This document shows positions 52,456-60,991 of a stretch of DNA of 64,000 bases, piece after piece. The position numbers and the translations under genes are program-made. The stretch is from assembly GCA_003963365.1 (NCBI GenBank), contig RXJG01000004.1:555828-619827 (forward strand), in the 5' to 3' direction. The notes under the pieces were generated by a model. That model ran no database searches. It was not told where the DNA came from and saw nothing but the letters and a program-made list of their open reading frames with translations. This stretch comes from Sphingobacteriales bacterium (GTDB lineage: Bacteria > Bacteroidota > Bacteroidia > Chitinophagales > Chitinophagaceae). The first letter of the stretch is position 1; the number at the start of each line of letters is the position of its first letter.

Positions 52456-53370
52456 TTATTTTTTCTTCAAGCGTAAAAAAGCTGCTGCATTATTATACAA
52501 TATATCTTCCTTATCTTTTTTAGTAAGAAAAGATAAACTGTTTAAAAATTGTACCGATTTCTCAATGGCATAGGGCCATACCATTTCATCGCTGCCAAAC
52601 ATTACCCGCTTTAAATAACCAGCCTGTTTGGCATGCTTTAAAAATTCGGTAACAGTTCTTTGTGTATTAGGTTCCACCCATAGCATTACCGCCACGTCAG
52701 TATATAATTGCGGGTAATAAGCCATCAGCCGCAATGCATGTTCGTGCCATTCTTCTCCACCGGCATGCATCAAATAAATTCTTATTTTGGGATATTTTAC
52801 CAGTACATCTTCAATTAAATAAGGATCACCCAGCTTCAATCTTGCCCTGGGCGACCAGCTATATGTTCCCCCGGGGTCGCCACCGCCGGTATGTACCGCC
52901 ACGGGTATATCATACTTTTCGCAGATGCGCAGGTAAGGCTGCCAAATGGAATCGCTGAGGGTAGTGCCACCATAATAAGCGCCTATTTCTCCAAACACTT
53001 CAATCTTTTTATCCTTCACCATCTGTTCAAATTTTATACTGTCTAACCCATAGTCGCCCGGGTTAAACATAAGAACGCCTTTAATAATGCGGTTACTGCT
53101 GTCGTGTGCTGCCCAGTCTTCCACACTCTGCGGGTTACCACTTACCACTGCTTTTACAATGTTTAATTTTTTAAAAGCAGCAAAACAGGCGGCACGGTGT
53201 GATGCGGCATTTTTTGATCCTTTATTTCCATAATGATCAGCCGCTGGTTCCCGGTTACCAAAATCACTTTCGGTATATGAGTGTACATGCATGTCAATAA
53301 TTTTTGTTTGCGATTGGCTAAATTGAAATAACCATAATGCGGCGATGAAGAGACCGTTGTTTTTTTTCAT
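52456..53370 (-). CDS. Secreted amidohydrolase-family protein
   Basis: The 304-residue protein has a signal peptide (NGLFIAALWLFQFSQSQ) and a TIM-barrel metal-dependent hydrolase domain. IIDMHVHSYTESDF gives the HxH metal site, KKIEVFGEIGAYYGG the bridging-Glu region, DIPVAVHTGGGDPGG and IYLMHAGGEEW the later His residues, and VMFGSDEMVWPYA the final Asp. It belongs to the amidohydrolase_2 type, whose members decarboxylate or hydrolyse small molecules; the substrate is unknown. It is the first ordinary gene outside the array on the integrase side. Confidence 0.85.
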   Translation of the reverse strand: MKKNNGLFIAALWLFQFSQSQTKIIDMHVHSYTESDFGNREPAADHYGNKGSKNAASHRAACFAAFKKLNIVKAVVSGNPQSVEDWAAHDSSNRIIKGVLMFNPGDYGLDSIKFEQMVKDKKIEVFGEIGAYYGGTTLSDSIWQPYLRICEKYDIPVAVHTGGGDPGGTYSWSPRARLKLGDPYLIEDVLVKYPKIRIYLMHAGGEEWHEHALRLMAYYPQLYTDVAVMLWVEPNTQRTVTEFLKHAKQAGYLKRVMFGSDEMVWPYAIEKSVQFLNSLSFLTKKDKEDILYNNAAAFLRLKKK

Positions 53371-53531
53371 ACCATGAATGTTGGTGCATAATGAGCATAA
53401 AATTTACGAAAGTTTCGCTTATTTCTGCTTACCCTGTGAGGCGCAACTTTGTGTGTCCTGTTTAAGAGAGGCTTAATTGCAGCTGGCAGGTTTACCTGCT
53501 GCATTAACCAATGAATATGAAGCGGCTTTTC

Positions 53532-53539
53532 TATCTTTG
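53532..53539 (+). promoter_or_regulatory. -7 element before the TMEM220-like gene
   Basis: TATCTTTG, a perfect TAnnTTTG, ends 18 nt before ATG 53558. No clear -33 box. Confidence 0.45.
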
Positions 53540-53557
53540 AAATAATTACTGTCAACC

Positions 53558-53938
53558 ATGAAGATTTTTAATATTACCTGGGCTGTACTTTTTGTATTAT
53601 TTGCCGCACTGCAATACAACGATCCCGATCCGTATGTATGGGTGCCCATTTATTTGTACGGGGCTTTTATGTGCTGGAAAGCAGCACGGCAGCAGTTTTA
53701 TCCCAAAGCTTATATCGCAGGCATATTGGTGTATGCTGTGTATGCCTTGTACAAAGTATTTGATCAAAATGGATTGATAGACTGGATAAAACTTCATCAT
53801 GCCGAAAACATTGCCGAAACAATGAAAGCAGAAAAACCATGGATAGAAGAAAGCCGGGAGTTTTTTGGACTGCTGATATTGATTGTGGTGCTGCTGATTA
53901 ACTGGTTTTATGCTAAGTGGAAGATGAGGAAGGCCTGA
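53558..53938 (+). CDS. Transmembrane 220 family protein
   Basis: The 126-residue integral membrane protein has four helices. The N-terminus MKIFNITWAVLFVLFAALQY is followed by NDPDPYVWVPIYLYGAFMCW, the family signature. The late KAEKPWIEESREFFGLLI precedes the final helix. The function of this family is unknown. It stands alone with its own promoter element and a terminator that overlaps its stop codon. Confidence 0.85.
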   Translation: MKIFNITWAVLFVLFAALQYNDPDPYVWVPIYLYGAFMCWKAARQQFYPKAYIAGILVYAVYALYKVFDQNGLIDWIKLHHAENIAETMKAEKPWIEESREFFGLLILIVVLLINWFYAKWKMRKA

Positions 53939-53957
53939 TAATAACCAGGCCTGTTTT
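53931..53957 (+). terminator. Terminator of the TMEM220-like gene
   Basis: AGGCCTG and CAGGCCT form a perfect 7-bp stem around ATAATAAC, followed by GTTTT. The stem contains the stop codon region. Confidence 0.8.
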
Positions 53958-53997
53958 ATAAGCTTTATTTTATAACATCAAAGTAAATAACAGCTAA

Positions 53998-54453
53998 TCA
54001 TATTCTTTCATAAGTTATAGTTACCTTTTTTATATGTGGCGCATGCAATTTCTTTTTCTCTTCTTCTGAATAAGTATGCGTAAAGATGGCCTGGTTGCCT
54101 TTAAAAGTAATGGTATAGGAAGATGAATTACCCAAAGGATTGGGTATTGAGTTATTAGTGACAATAATAGTGTTGCCTTCCATTTTCCATGAAGAAGCCG
54201 GTATGGCATTATAATCAATCATACCGCATTTACCGGGTGATTTGGTAATTTGTTTTCCACCTGCTTCAAAAATGGTTTGCAGATCTTTAAGACAGGGCGA
54301 TATTTTCAATTGCAATGCCAGCAGGTCTTTTGTTTTGCCATTATCGTTTTCAGTTATATTACTTACCGTTCTCCATTTTCCTACAATGCTTTGTGCCTGT
54401 GTGAATGCTGTAACTATTATCAGTACAAGGATGGTTAATGTTGTTCTGTACAT
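53998..54453 (-). CDS. Secreted lipocalin-like protein
   Basis: The 151-residue protein has a signal peptide (TTLTILVLIIVTAFTQAQ). It starts the mature part with SIVGKWRTVSNITENDNGKT, the GxW motif of lipocalin-like bacteroidotal proteins. YTITFKGNQAIFTHTYSEEE and KKVTITYERI fit the later strands. Cys residues in SPCLKD and GKCGM may pair. No ligand is known. It is the last gene of the secreted-protein block on the minus strand, 20 nt after the astacin gene. Confidence 0.6.
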   Translation of the reverse strand: MYRTTLTILVLIIVTAFTQAQSIVGKWRTVSNITENDNGKTKDLLALQLKISPCLKDLQTIFEAGGKQITKSPGKCGMIDYNAIPASSWKMEGNTIIVTNNSIPNPLGNSSSYTITFKGNQAIFTHTYSEEEKKKLHAPHIKKVTITYERI

Positions 54454-54473
54454 ATGTTTTGTGTTTTATTGTA

Positions 54474-56456
54474 TTAGTTATGGGATTGTACTTTAGGTGG
54501 CAAAGGTTGAGGGTTAATGGCTCCATTGGACTTTTTATTGGTAACGGAAGTTTTTTGAGTTGCCCGGGGAGGCATATTCTTTATTTTATTTACCTGGTTA
54601 GTGGTGCTGTCTTTTTGCTGTACCATATTGTTATAATTAGCCGTCAGGCTGGATTGTGGGTTGATATGTGATGCCAGTATCTTATCAGGATTACCTAATT
54701 CAGTAGTGCATGTTTCGTTTAAGCCTGCAACACCGCCTGCTGTTTGTGAATAGAAAATAACACCCCCTTCAAATTTTTGATAACCATTAGTGCTATGCGG
54801 TAAATTAGAAGCAGCAGTTGTACCGGATACCCTGGACTCCGGAACATAATCGCTTAATGGATAACCAAGCGGTCCTTTTTCCCATCCTTTATTGGCCCAT
54901 TCATTAAAGATCTTTCCTTTTACAACGTAGGCGCCATGTGCAGGACTCCAGTAAATATGTCCATGATTGAATCTTTCAAAATGCCCTTTTCCGTCGGGCA
55001 ATACTGTTTCAGACATTTCGGGCCAGCCTAATTGACCACCTATGCCACCGGCATTTGCCCATTTATCATACACAGGGCCTTTTAGTACATAAAATGTACC
55101 ACCGGCAGCTGTTTTGTAGATATAGCCATGATTAAATGTTTGGTAAGCTCCCCCGAGATAAGAAGTCTCATTGTTTTCGGGCCAACCTAATATGCCATTA
55201 CCAAGATTCAGTGATCTGTAAAAACTACCAATTTCTGCACCCTGGGCTGTGGCAATTCCGGATTTTAATGAATAATGATAAAATGTATTTTGCCAGTTCC
55301 CTTCTAAAGTATACCCGTCTCCGTCAAATTTATTTCCCGGCTCATAACTTAGTGGCTTATTTGGAGTATTCCCCACATAGGTAATCCCTCCGGTTAATTT
55401 GTACATAGTTTTATTCAATTGATTAATGGCGTTTAGAGCAGCATTGGAAGTAAGGTAGGAGCCTTTGCAACCCATATCAAATGCACGTGCCATTGGAAAA
55501 CGGCTAAGCCCAATTTGGCCGTAATATAAACTCAACCCTTTTATATCGAGGTCAGTTAAATTCGTTTGTTTTCCCATACAGGCAGGACACCCATATTTAC
55601 AGGTGATGGCAGGTTTCGAGTTGTCTATTGTCATGCCACTGATATATGCACTGTATTGCATGATTGAGCAAAAATCAAATGCTCCGTGAGCAGTAGAATG
55701 ATCTTCAATTTGAAAATTATGCTTCATGTCATCTGTAATATTATCCCAGTTTATCGAAATAAAATTATCTCTGTCCTTTCTGCATTGCTCATGCCAAACG
55801 CCGGCCGCATGCATCAGTTCGTGACATAATGTGTACATATTAAATTTCCCGTTTGATAAAACGATAACCTGCTTTCCTCCCTGCTTTCCAACCTGGGAGT
55901 TTCCTCCCTGCTTTCCATCTGGCGGTACCACAGCTATTGACACAAAATCATTTTCGCTTTTTCTTGGATAAAAATTGAGACAGGTGTTTGCATTCATATA
56001 TTCCAAAGCATCCTTTACAACGGAGCAACTGTTGGTCGCATACACTGAGTTATCAATTTCAACAGGTATATCTCCGTTGTCCCATTGCCAGTTATGAAAT
56101 TCGTACCATGCCTGGTCCCTGGTTGCACTGCATGTTTTACAATCGCCCGGCGATTTCATCATCCGCTTAATAATACTTTTATTCTGAAAGCCGGGATTTT
56201 TACTTATCAGTATATCGCCATTCAAAATATAATAGTCCTGTGTTTCCTTTACATAATATGGCGAAGGTGTTGTTTCACCCGGCATCTGAAGATTTACTGA
56301 CAGAAAGTTTTCACTCAATAACTGAGTATTATTTCTTGTTGATACAATATTATTCCTCACTTCGGAAATCTTACTCCTGTTAGTATTAACCTGGGCAAAG
56401 ACGGGTGCATTTATTAAAAGCACCATTACTGCAAGAAAATGTTTTTTAACTGGCAT
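54474..56456 (-). CDS. Astacin-family (M12A) metalloprotease with LGFP repeats
   Basis: The 660-residue exported protease has a signal peptide (FLAVMVLLINAPVFAQ). An N-terminal prodomain reaches about residue 100, and the catalytic domain spans ~105-315. The zinc site is HELMHAAGVWHEQCRKD (H212, E213, H216, H222, E223), and the Met-turn is SIMQYSAY with the fifth-ligand-type Tyr268. Residues ~317-600 hold four or five LGFP repeats (LGWPENNE, LGWPEMSE, GPLGYPLSD, each with FNHG or FEGG partners), thought to bind the cell surface. A Gln/Asn/Pro-rich tail follows. Flavastacin-like enzymes cleave before Asp. It is part of the block 54-60 kb. Confidence 0.9.
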   Translation of the reverse strand: MPVKKHFLAVMVLLINAPVFAQVNTNRSKISEVRNNIVSTRNNTQLLSENFLSVNLQMPGETTPSPYYVKETQDYYILNGDILISKNPGFQNKSIIKRMMKSPGDCKTCSATRDQAWYEFHNWQWDNGDIPVEIDNSVYATNSCSVVKDALEYMNANTCLNFYPRKSENDFVSIAVVPPDGKQGGNSQVGKQGGKQVIVLSNGKFNMYTLCHELMHAAGVWHEQCRKDRDNFISINWDNITDDMKHNFQIEDHSTAHGAFDFCSIMQYSAYISGMTIDNSKPAITCKYGCPACMGKQTNLTDLDIKGLSLYYGQIGLSRFPMARAFDMGCKGSYLTSNAALNAINQLNKTMYKLTGGITYVGNTPNKPLSYEPGNKFDGDGYTLEGNWQNTFYHYSLKSGIATAQGAEIGSFYRSLNLGNGILGWPENNETSYLGGAYQTFNHGYIYKTAAGGTFYVLKGPVYDKWANAGGIGGQLGWPEMSETVLPDGKGHFERFNHGHIYWSPAHGAYVVKGKIFNEWANKGWEKGPLGYPLSDYVPESRVSGTTAASNLPHSTNGYQKFEGGVIFYSQTAGGVAGLNETCTTELGNPDKILASHINPQSSLTANYNNMVQQKDSTTNQVNKIKNMPPRATQKTSVTNKKSNGAINPQPLPPKVQSHN

Positions 56457-56530
56457 AAAATATTTTTTTATTGGTTAAAGAATATAAATCGGGTTTGGTA
56501 TTACTATTTTTGAATAACAGGCATCAATTT

Positions 56531-57250
56531 TTATTTAAAAAACCTTCCTACTGCTAATTGGTTTTCATACGGATCAAATCCTTCTTTTGGCTTACCATCG
56601 CTCCAGCTATAGGCAACTATATTTCCCTGCCGGTCTGTGTAAATACGGAAACTGCCTTTTCCCAACCCGCTGTAATCACTGCCATCAGGCAATCGCCTGC
56701 TGTCATTTTTGCCATGCGGAGTTTTGCTGCAGTCAATTACATCAATAATATATTGAAGTGTATTAGGTAAAACAATGGCAGAGGGCTTATATGACTGTGG
56801 TAAAGAAGACACCAGCATTACATGCCCGGTATTATCATCATGTTCACTGCGGTCTGCATACTGGATAGCGATAATATCTCCGGGCTGTACCTGGCTGATA
56901 TTTTTTATCAACTGAAAATGATTGCCGGTTGTAATGGCCTGGTAATAATGGTAACCATACATTCTCTTATGCCCGAATGCTTTTTTAAAATCATCTTCTT
57001 CCCAAGAGAAAGTTTTTTTAATCAGCGCATTGATAAAACCACTGCAATCTGCATAACACTGCAGCGTAGTGCCGTCGTCGCCCCAGCTAACTACATTGTC
57101 TTTATGGCGGTAAGTAGTGTTTTGCCGGTTAATTCTCATTTGCAGATTCCCGGCCCATTTTAGAAGTTCCTTTGTTTGCTGCGCATAAGCCATGAAGCCG
57201 GGAAGAAAAACAACTGCTATAATTATTGATATGCGAATGATATACCTCAT
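56531..57250 (-). CDS. Secreted NlpC/P60-like cysteine peptidase
   Basis: The 239-residue protein has a signal peptide (IIIAVVFLPGFMAYAQQ). The catalytic Cys69 lies in CYADCSGFINAL and the His143 in DNTGHVMLVSSL. VQPGDIIAIQY stands before the His as in NlpC/P60 and related papain-like folds. These enzymes cleave peptidoglycan peptides or act as amidases. Only 7 bases separate it from the upstream TIG-domain gene, so the two are cotranscribed. Confidence 0.75.
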   Translation of the reverse strand: MRYIIRISIIIAVVFLPGFMAYAQQTKELLKWAGNLQMRINRQNTTYRHKDNVVSWGDDGTTLQCYADCSGFINALIKKTFSWEEDDFKKAFGHKRMYGYHYYQAITTGNHFQLIKNISQVQPGDIIAIQYADRSEHDDNTGHVMLVSSLPQSYKPSAIVLPNTLQYIIDVIDCSKTPHGKNDSRRLPDGSDYSGLGKGSFRIYTDRQGNIVAYSWSDGKPKEGFDPYENQLAVGRFFK

Positions 57251-57257
57251 AATATTT

Positions 57258-58973
57258 TTATTTCACAAAAATTGCATTGATCGATTGTGCATTATTTACC
57301 TGGTTCCATGTTCCGTTTTTCCAGTAACCTGAGCCGCCACCTCCATAATTTCCGCAGATGTAAACATCGTTTGAAACAATAAATACTCCCGTTGCGTAAG
57401 AGGCACTGGAAGGATTAGGTAAAAGAGGTGTTACTGTTCCGTTTTTCCAGTATTGAGGCGACAGTCCGTCATCGCCTGAAATGTAAACATCTCCTGAGGT
57501 AGTAACTCCAATGCCAGTACACCTGTAGGCAGTTCCTGATAAAGTGATGGGAGTATTATTTTTCCAGTAATACCTTGGATTACTAAATGAGGTTATTACA
57601 TTTTGCCCGGCTGCATAAATATCAGCTCCGTTAATAAAGAGAGAACTAAGAGAATAATAATCGCCATTAGTTAAATAAGTGGCAGCTCCATTTTTCCAGA
57701 TAGTTGCTACCTGGTGCCCGGTAGCAAGTGAGGGCTGAGCATTACCGGCTACATATACATCGCTTCCCGAAATGGCTACTGCAAATGCTCTCTGGTCTCC
57801 ACCGGTTACGGGTAATGCAAGTGATTGACTCACTCCATTTTTCCAAAGCCTGGGAGCAGTGTTTCCGGGCGAACCTTCAAGACCTGCAATGTAGACATCA
57901 GTTCCTGATACAACTATTGACCTTGCCTGACCTGCTGTTACACCTGCTGTAACTGGTAAGGTGTTTTCTGTTCCATTCTTCCAGTAAGCAGGTAATAAAC
58001 TGCTTATATCAACTCCACTAACATATACATCAGTTCCGGAAACATAAATGGAGAATGCAGCACCGCAATTGGTTAATGATACCCAGCTGTTATTCTTCCA
58101 ATAACCTCCGCTACCACCGCTTGCATTAAGCCCGGCTAAATAAATATCAGGACCTGTAGTATAGGTAAACGGCATGCCATTACTTGTTCCACCAGTTGTT
58201 GTTACGGTAACATTACCTGTTGTTCCGGTTACAGGAGCGGTAACGACTAATTGTGTTGTAGTAGCGGATGTAACTGCGGCAGTAACACCATTAAACTTAA
58301 CAATATCGTTTGCTGCTGTTGCATCAAAATCGGTTCCTGTAATGGTTACAGCAGAACCTGCTGGTCCCGATGCCGGATTGATTGATGTAATGGTTGGTGC
58401 GGGGATGTAGGTGAATGTTGGGCCATTGGCTGTTCCATCGCTTGTAGTAACGCTCACCGTCCCTGTTGTTGATACAGGCGCTGATACGGTTAATGAAGTG
58501 GATGTTGCCGTTTGAACGGTTGCAGTTACTCCATTAAATTTTACAACATTATTGGTAGTAGTTGTTTTAAAATTCGTTCCTGAAATGGTTACAACTGTAT
58601 TTGCAATACCTGTTGCCGGACTGATGGATGTAATAGTAGGCGGTTGCAAATAAGTAAATGCAGGACCCGTTGCAGTTCCCCCGGAAGTGGTTACGGTAAC
58701 CACTCCGGTACTTCCTGCAGCAGGAGCCATCACTACCAATGAGGTTGATGATGCACTTGTAACGGTGGCAATAGTTCCATTAAACTTTACCGTATTTTTT
58801 GAAGCGGTTGCATCAAAATTGGTTCCTGTAATGGTTACTGCAGTATTTGCAATACCGGATGCAGGGCTAATAGCTGTAATTGTTGGTGCAGGAACTCCCC
58901 CAGATTTTTTACATCCTGTAATTGCTATTATGGAAACAGCAACTAAAAAAAAGAAGGTTAGTGTTTTTTTCAT
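57258..58973 (-). CDS. Lipoprotein with three IPT/TIG domains and a propeller-like part
   Basis: The 571-residue protein starts MKKTLTFFFLVAVSIIAITG with lipobox Cys21, so it is probably anchored in the outer membrane and surface-exposed. Three tandem TIG domains of ~85 residues (residues ~25-280) each open PTITSISPA or PTITAISPA and contain GTNFDAT or GTNFKTT. The rest (~285-570) is about six repeats of DVYVAG or DIYAAG followed by YWKNG, which suggests a beta-propeller. ATG 58973 is chosen over an upstream Met because it gives the lipoprotein signal. Likely an adhesin or glycan-binding surface protein. Confidence 0.8.
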   Translation of the reverse strand: MKKTLTFFFLVAVSIIAITGCKKSGGVPAPTITAISPASGIANTAVTITGTNFDATASKNTVKFNGTIATVTSASSTSLVVMAPAAGSTGVVTVTTSGGTATGPAFTYLQPPTITSISPATGIANTVVTISGTNFKTTTTNNVVKFNGVTATVQTATSTSLTVSAPVSTTGTVSVTTSDGTANGPTFTYIPAPTITSINPASGPAGSAVTITGTDFDATAANDIVKFNGVTAAVTSATTTQLVVTAPVTGTTGNVTVTTTGGTSNGMPFTYTTGPDIYLAGLNASGGSGGYWKNNSWVSLTNCGAAFSIYVSGTDVYVSGVDISSLLPAYWKNGTENTLPVTAGVTAGQARSIVVSGTDVYIAGLEGSPGNTAPRLWKNGVSQSLALPVTGGDQRAFAVAISGSDVYVAGNAQPSLATGHQVATIWKNGAATYLTNGDYYSLSSLFINGADIYAAGQNVITSFSNPRYYWKNNTPITLSGTAYRCTGIGVTTSGDVYISGDDGLSPQYWKNGTVTPLLPNPSSASYATGVFIVSNDVYICGNYGGGGSGYWKNGTWNQVNNAQSINAIFVK

Positions 58974-58989
58974 GATGAAAGTTTTATTG

Positions 58990-60060
58990 TTAGCGTATGT
59001 AAGCATTTGTATTTATTTGTCCGTTTGCATTTGCTAAACCGGTTGTTTTAATTTGAATTTTTAAGTATCCATTGCTGCCGCTTGTACCTATTTGTTTTAA
59101 TACAGCAATCAACGCATAAGTTTCCCTGTTATCCATCTGCACTTTAACAGCAAAAACCTTCCCGTCTAATTTTTGACCAACCGAACTGTAATAAGCAGCA
59201 TATTCCTGTGCATTGCGCACCGCATTTTGTATCTGGCTGTTATTTTGAATTTGGTTAAACTGCCCAATAGTTAATTTGGTTAATGCCACTTCACTTTCGT
59301 TTACATCGCTCCATTGCTGTACCTGTTCGCTTACATGCTCAGTCATGTAGCCGGCTGTGCCATTGTTTTTTGCAAAACCCGGCGTCATCAGTGTGTAGGT
59401 ATTTTGACCATCTGCAGGAGCAAAGAACATAAGGTCTACAGCAGTGGGAGTTTGTGCAGCATCACCCATGCCCATTACATTTCCTGTCATAACATCCAGG
59501 CAGTTGCCGTATAAGGCGTTATTCTGGTTGCCCCAGTTGCCACTGCCATCGTTATTGATTATAGCTGTATTAGTAATGGGTAAACTTTGTCCTGTTAAAT
59601 AATTTTGTGGCGAATTGTTATAACCCTGGTTATTTTGCGACGAGGAGTTTGGATCATTTTGAGTATAACCTGTATTATTGTTGTTATATGACCCGTTGTT
59701 ATTATTATTGGTTCCGGAACCATTATTAGCAATAGTATTATTTTGATTTGCAGTACTGTCGTATGAATAGCCGGAACCGTTATTACCAGGCTGTGTATAG
59801 GTATTATTGTTATTGTAACCGGAGGAATTGTTCTGGTTTACACTTTTAGCAGCACTTTTTACATTGGCAGCTAATTGTTTTGCATCGTAAAAAAGCTGCC
59901 TGGCTTTCAACAAATAAGGTTGAAATACAGATATAACCGTATTTACTTTATTTACTGTATTATTGGCTTTTTGAAAAACATCCTGTTTGCCGTTTGTTTG
60001 CTGGGCAAAAACTGTTACGACGGAACTTAGAGCAAGTAAAAAACAATAAACCTTTTTCAT
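58990..60060 (-). CDS. Secreted Asn-rich protein of unknown function
   Basis: The 356-residue protein has a signal peptide (VYCFLLALSSVVTVFAQQ) and a helical segment (residues ~28-75, VNTVISVFQPYLLKARQLFY). A low-complexity Asn/Gly/Ser/Tyr region covers ~75-175 (GYNNNNTYTQPGNNGSGYSY). A folded C-terminal domain (~180-350) has YTLMTPGFAKNNGTAGYMTE and LKIQIKTTGLANANGQINTN. It is the first gene of the secreted block and divergent from the LytTR regulator. No family is recognised. Confidence 0.65.
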   Translation of the reverse strand: MKKVYCFLLALSSVVTVFAQQTNGKQDVFQKANNTVNKVNTVISVFQPYLLKARQLFYDAKQLAANVKSAAKSVNQNNSSGYNNNNTYTQPGNNGSGYSYDSTANQNNTIANNGSGTNNNNNGSYNNNNTGYTQNDPNSSSQNNQGYNNSPQNYLTGQSLPITNTAIINNDGSGNWGNQNNALYGNCLDVMTGNVMGMGDAAQTPTAVDLMFFAPADGQNTYTLMTPGFAKNNGTAGYMTEHVSEQVQQWSDVNESEVALTKLTIGQFNQIQNNSQIQNAVRNAQEYAAYYSSVGQKLDGKVFAVKVQMDNRETYALIAVLKQIGTSGSNGYLKIQIKTTGLANANGQINTNAYIR

Positions 60061-60275
60061 TTTAATAGTTTTATGGTTATTTTTTAGCTTATACTGAACT
60101 TATTGCCAGGGAACCTGTTTTATAAAAACGCTTACCTGAAAATATTTTCTTCTCAAACTTAGTTAGCCGCAGTACTCATTAAAAGCTGATATTGGTGAAC
60201 TGCGTTTTTAGTTGGTTAACTACATTCTCGCTTAAATTCTGTTATATTTACGCTGAGTAAAAACTAACAGGCTTT

Positions 60276-60986
60276 ATGCTAAATACGATTGGCTGTATGG
60301 TGGTAGACGACGACCAGGTAGACCGGTTGATCGTTCAGGCCTACCTGGAAAAATATCCCTTCATTAAACTTATTGGAGCATACGAGTCTCCTGCTGCAGC
60401 ACTTGCAGCAGCAAATAATCAAAGACCTGATTGTTTATTTCTTGACATAGATATGCCCGGAATAAACGGGTTGCATTTAAGAGAACAGTTGATGCACATA
60501 CCAGCCTGCATATTTATTACCGCTTATGCCGATTATGCAGTAGATAGTTTTGAACTGGCAGCATTGGATTTTTTAGTAAAACCATTTACCGCTAATAGAT
60601 TTGAAAAAACAATAGCCCGGCTACAGGAATATTTAACCTTGCGAAAAAAATCAGACCTGCTTAGTCATGCACTTGGGGCAGATACTATTTTTATAAAAGA
60701 CGGGCACAACCAGGTGAAGCTGCAACTGCATGATATATTATACCTTGAAGCACTGAATAATTATACCAGCATTGTAACCAGCAACCGTAAGTACACCGTG
60801 TTATCGCCTATCAGCGGACTGTTAAAAGAAAAATCGTTCCGGAGTTTTGTACGCATACACCGTAGTTATGCAGTGCAGAAAAATTTTATCAGTAAAATCA
60901 GTGCCGATGAAGTGCAGGTGGCTAATAATATTTTATTGCCTGTTGGAAGAACTTATAAGGAATCTCTCAATAATATCCGCAATTGA
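60276..60986 (+). CDS. LytTR-family response regulator
   Basis: The 236-residue DNA-binding regulator has a receiver domain (residues 1-120) with acidic pocket D11-D13 in VVDDDQ, phospho-acceptor Asp57 in CLFLDIDMPG, Thr in FITAYADYA and Lys in FLVKPF. The LytTR domain (~135-236) has DTIFIKDGHNQVKLQLHDIL, YLEALNNYTSI and FVRIHRSYAV. It is followed after 5 bases by the TPR histidine kinase gene, its probable partner. LytTR regulators usually control surface or secreted proteins, and a block of such genes lies divergently upstream. Confidence 0.93.
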   Translation: MLNTIGCMVVDDDQVDRLIVQAYLEKYPFIKLIGAYESPAAALAAANNQRPDCLFLDIDMPGINGLHLREQLMHIPACIFITAYADYAVDSFELAALDFLVKPFTANRFEKTIARLQEYLTLRKKSDLLSHALGADTIFIKDGHNQVKLQLHDILYLEALNNYTSIVTSNRKYTVLSPISGLLKEKSFRSFVRIHRSYAVQKNFISKISADEVQVANNILLPVGRTYKESLNNIRN

Positions 60987-60991
60987 TCAGT

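Noticed and set aside
53367..53555. Open frame of 62 codons on the minus strand between the amidohydrolase and TMEM220-like genes
   Set aside because: It overlaps the amidohydrolase start and the -7 element of the next gene, has mixed composition with no signal or domain, and looks like chance.
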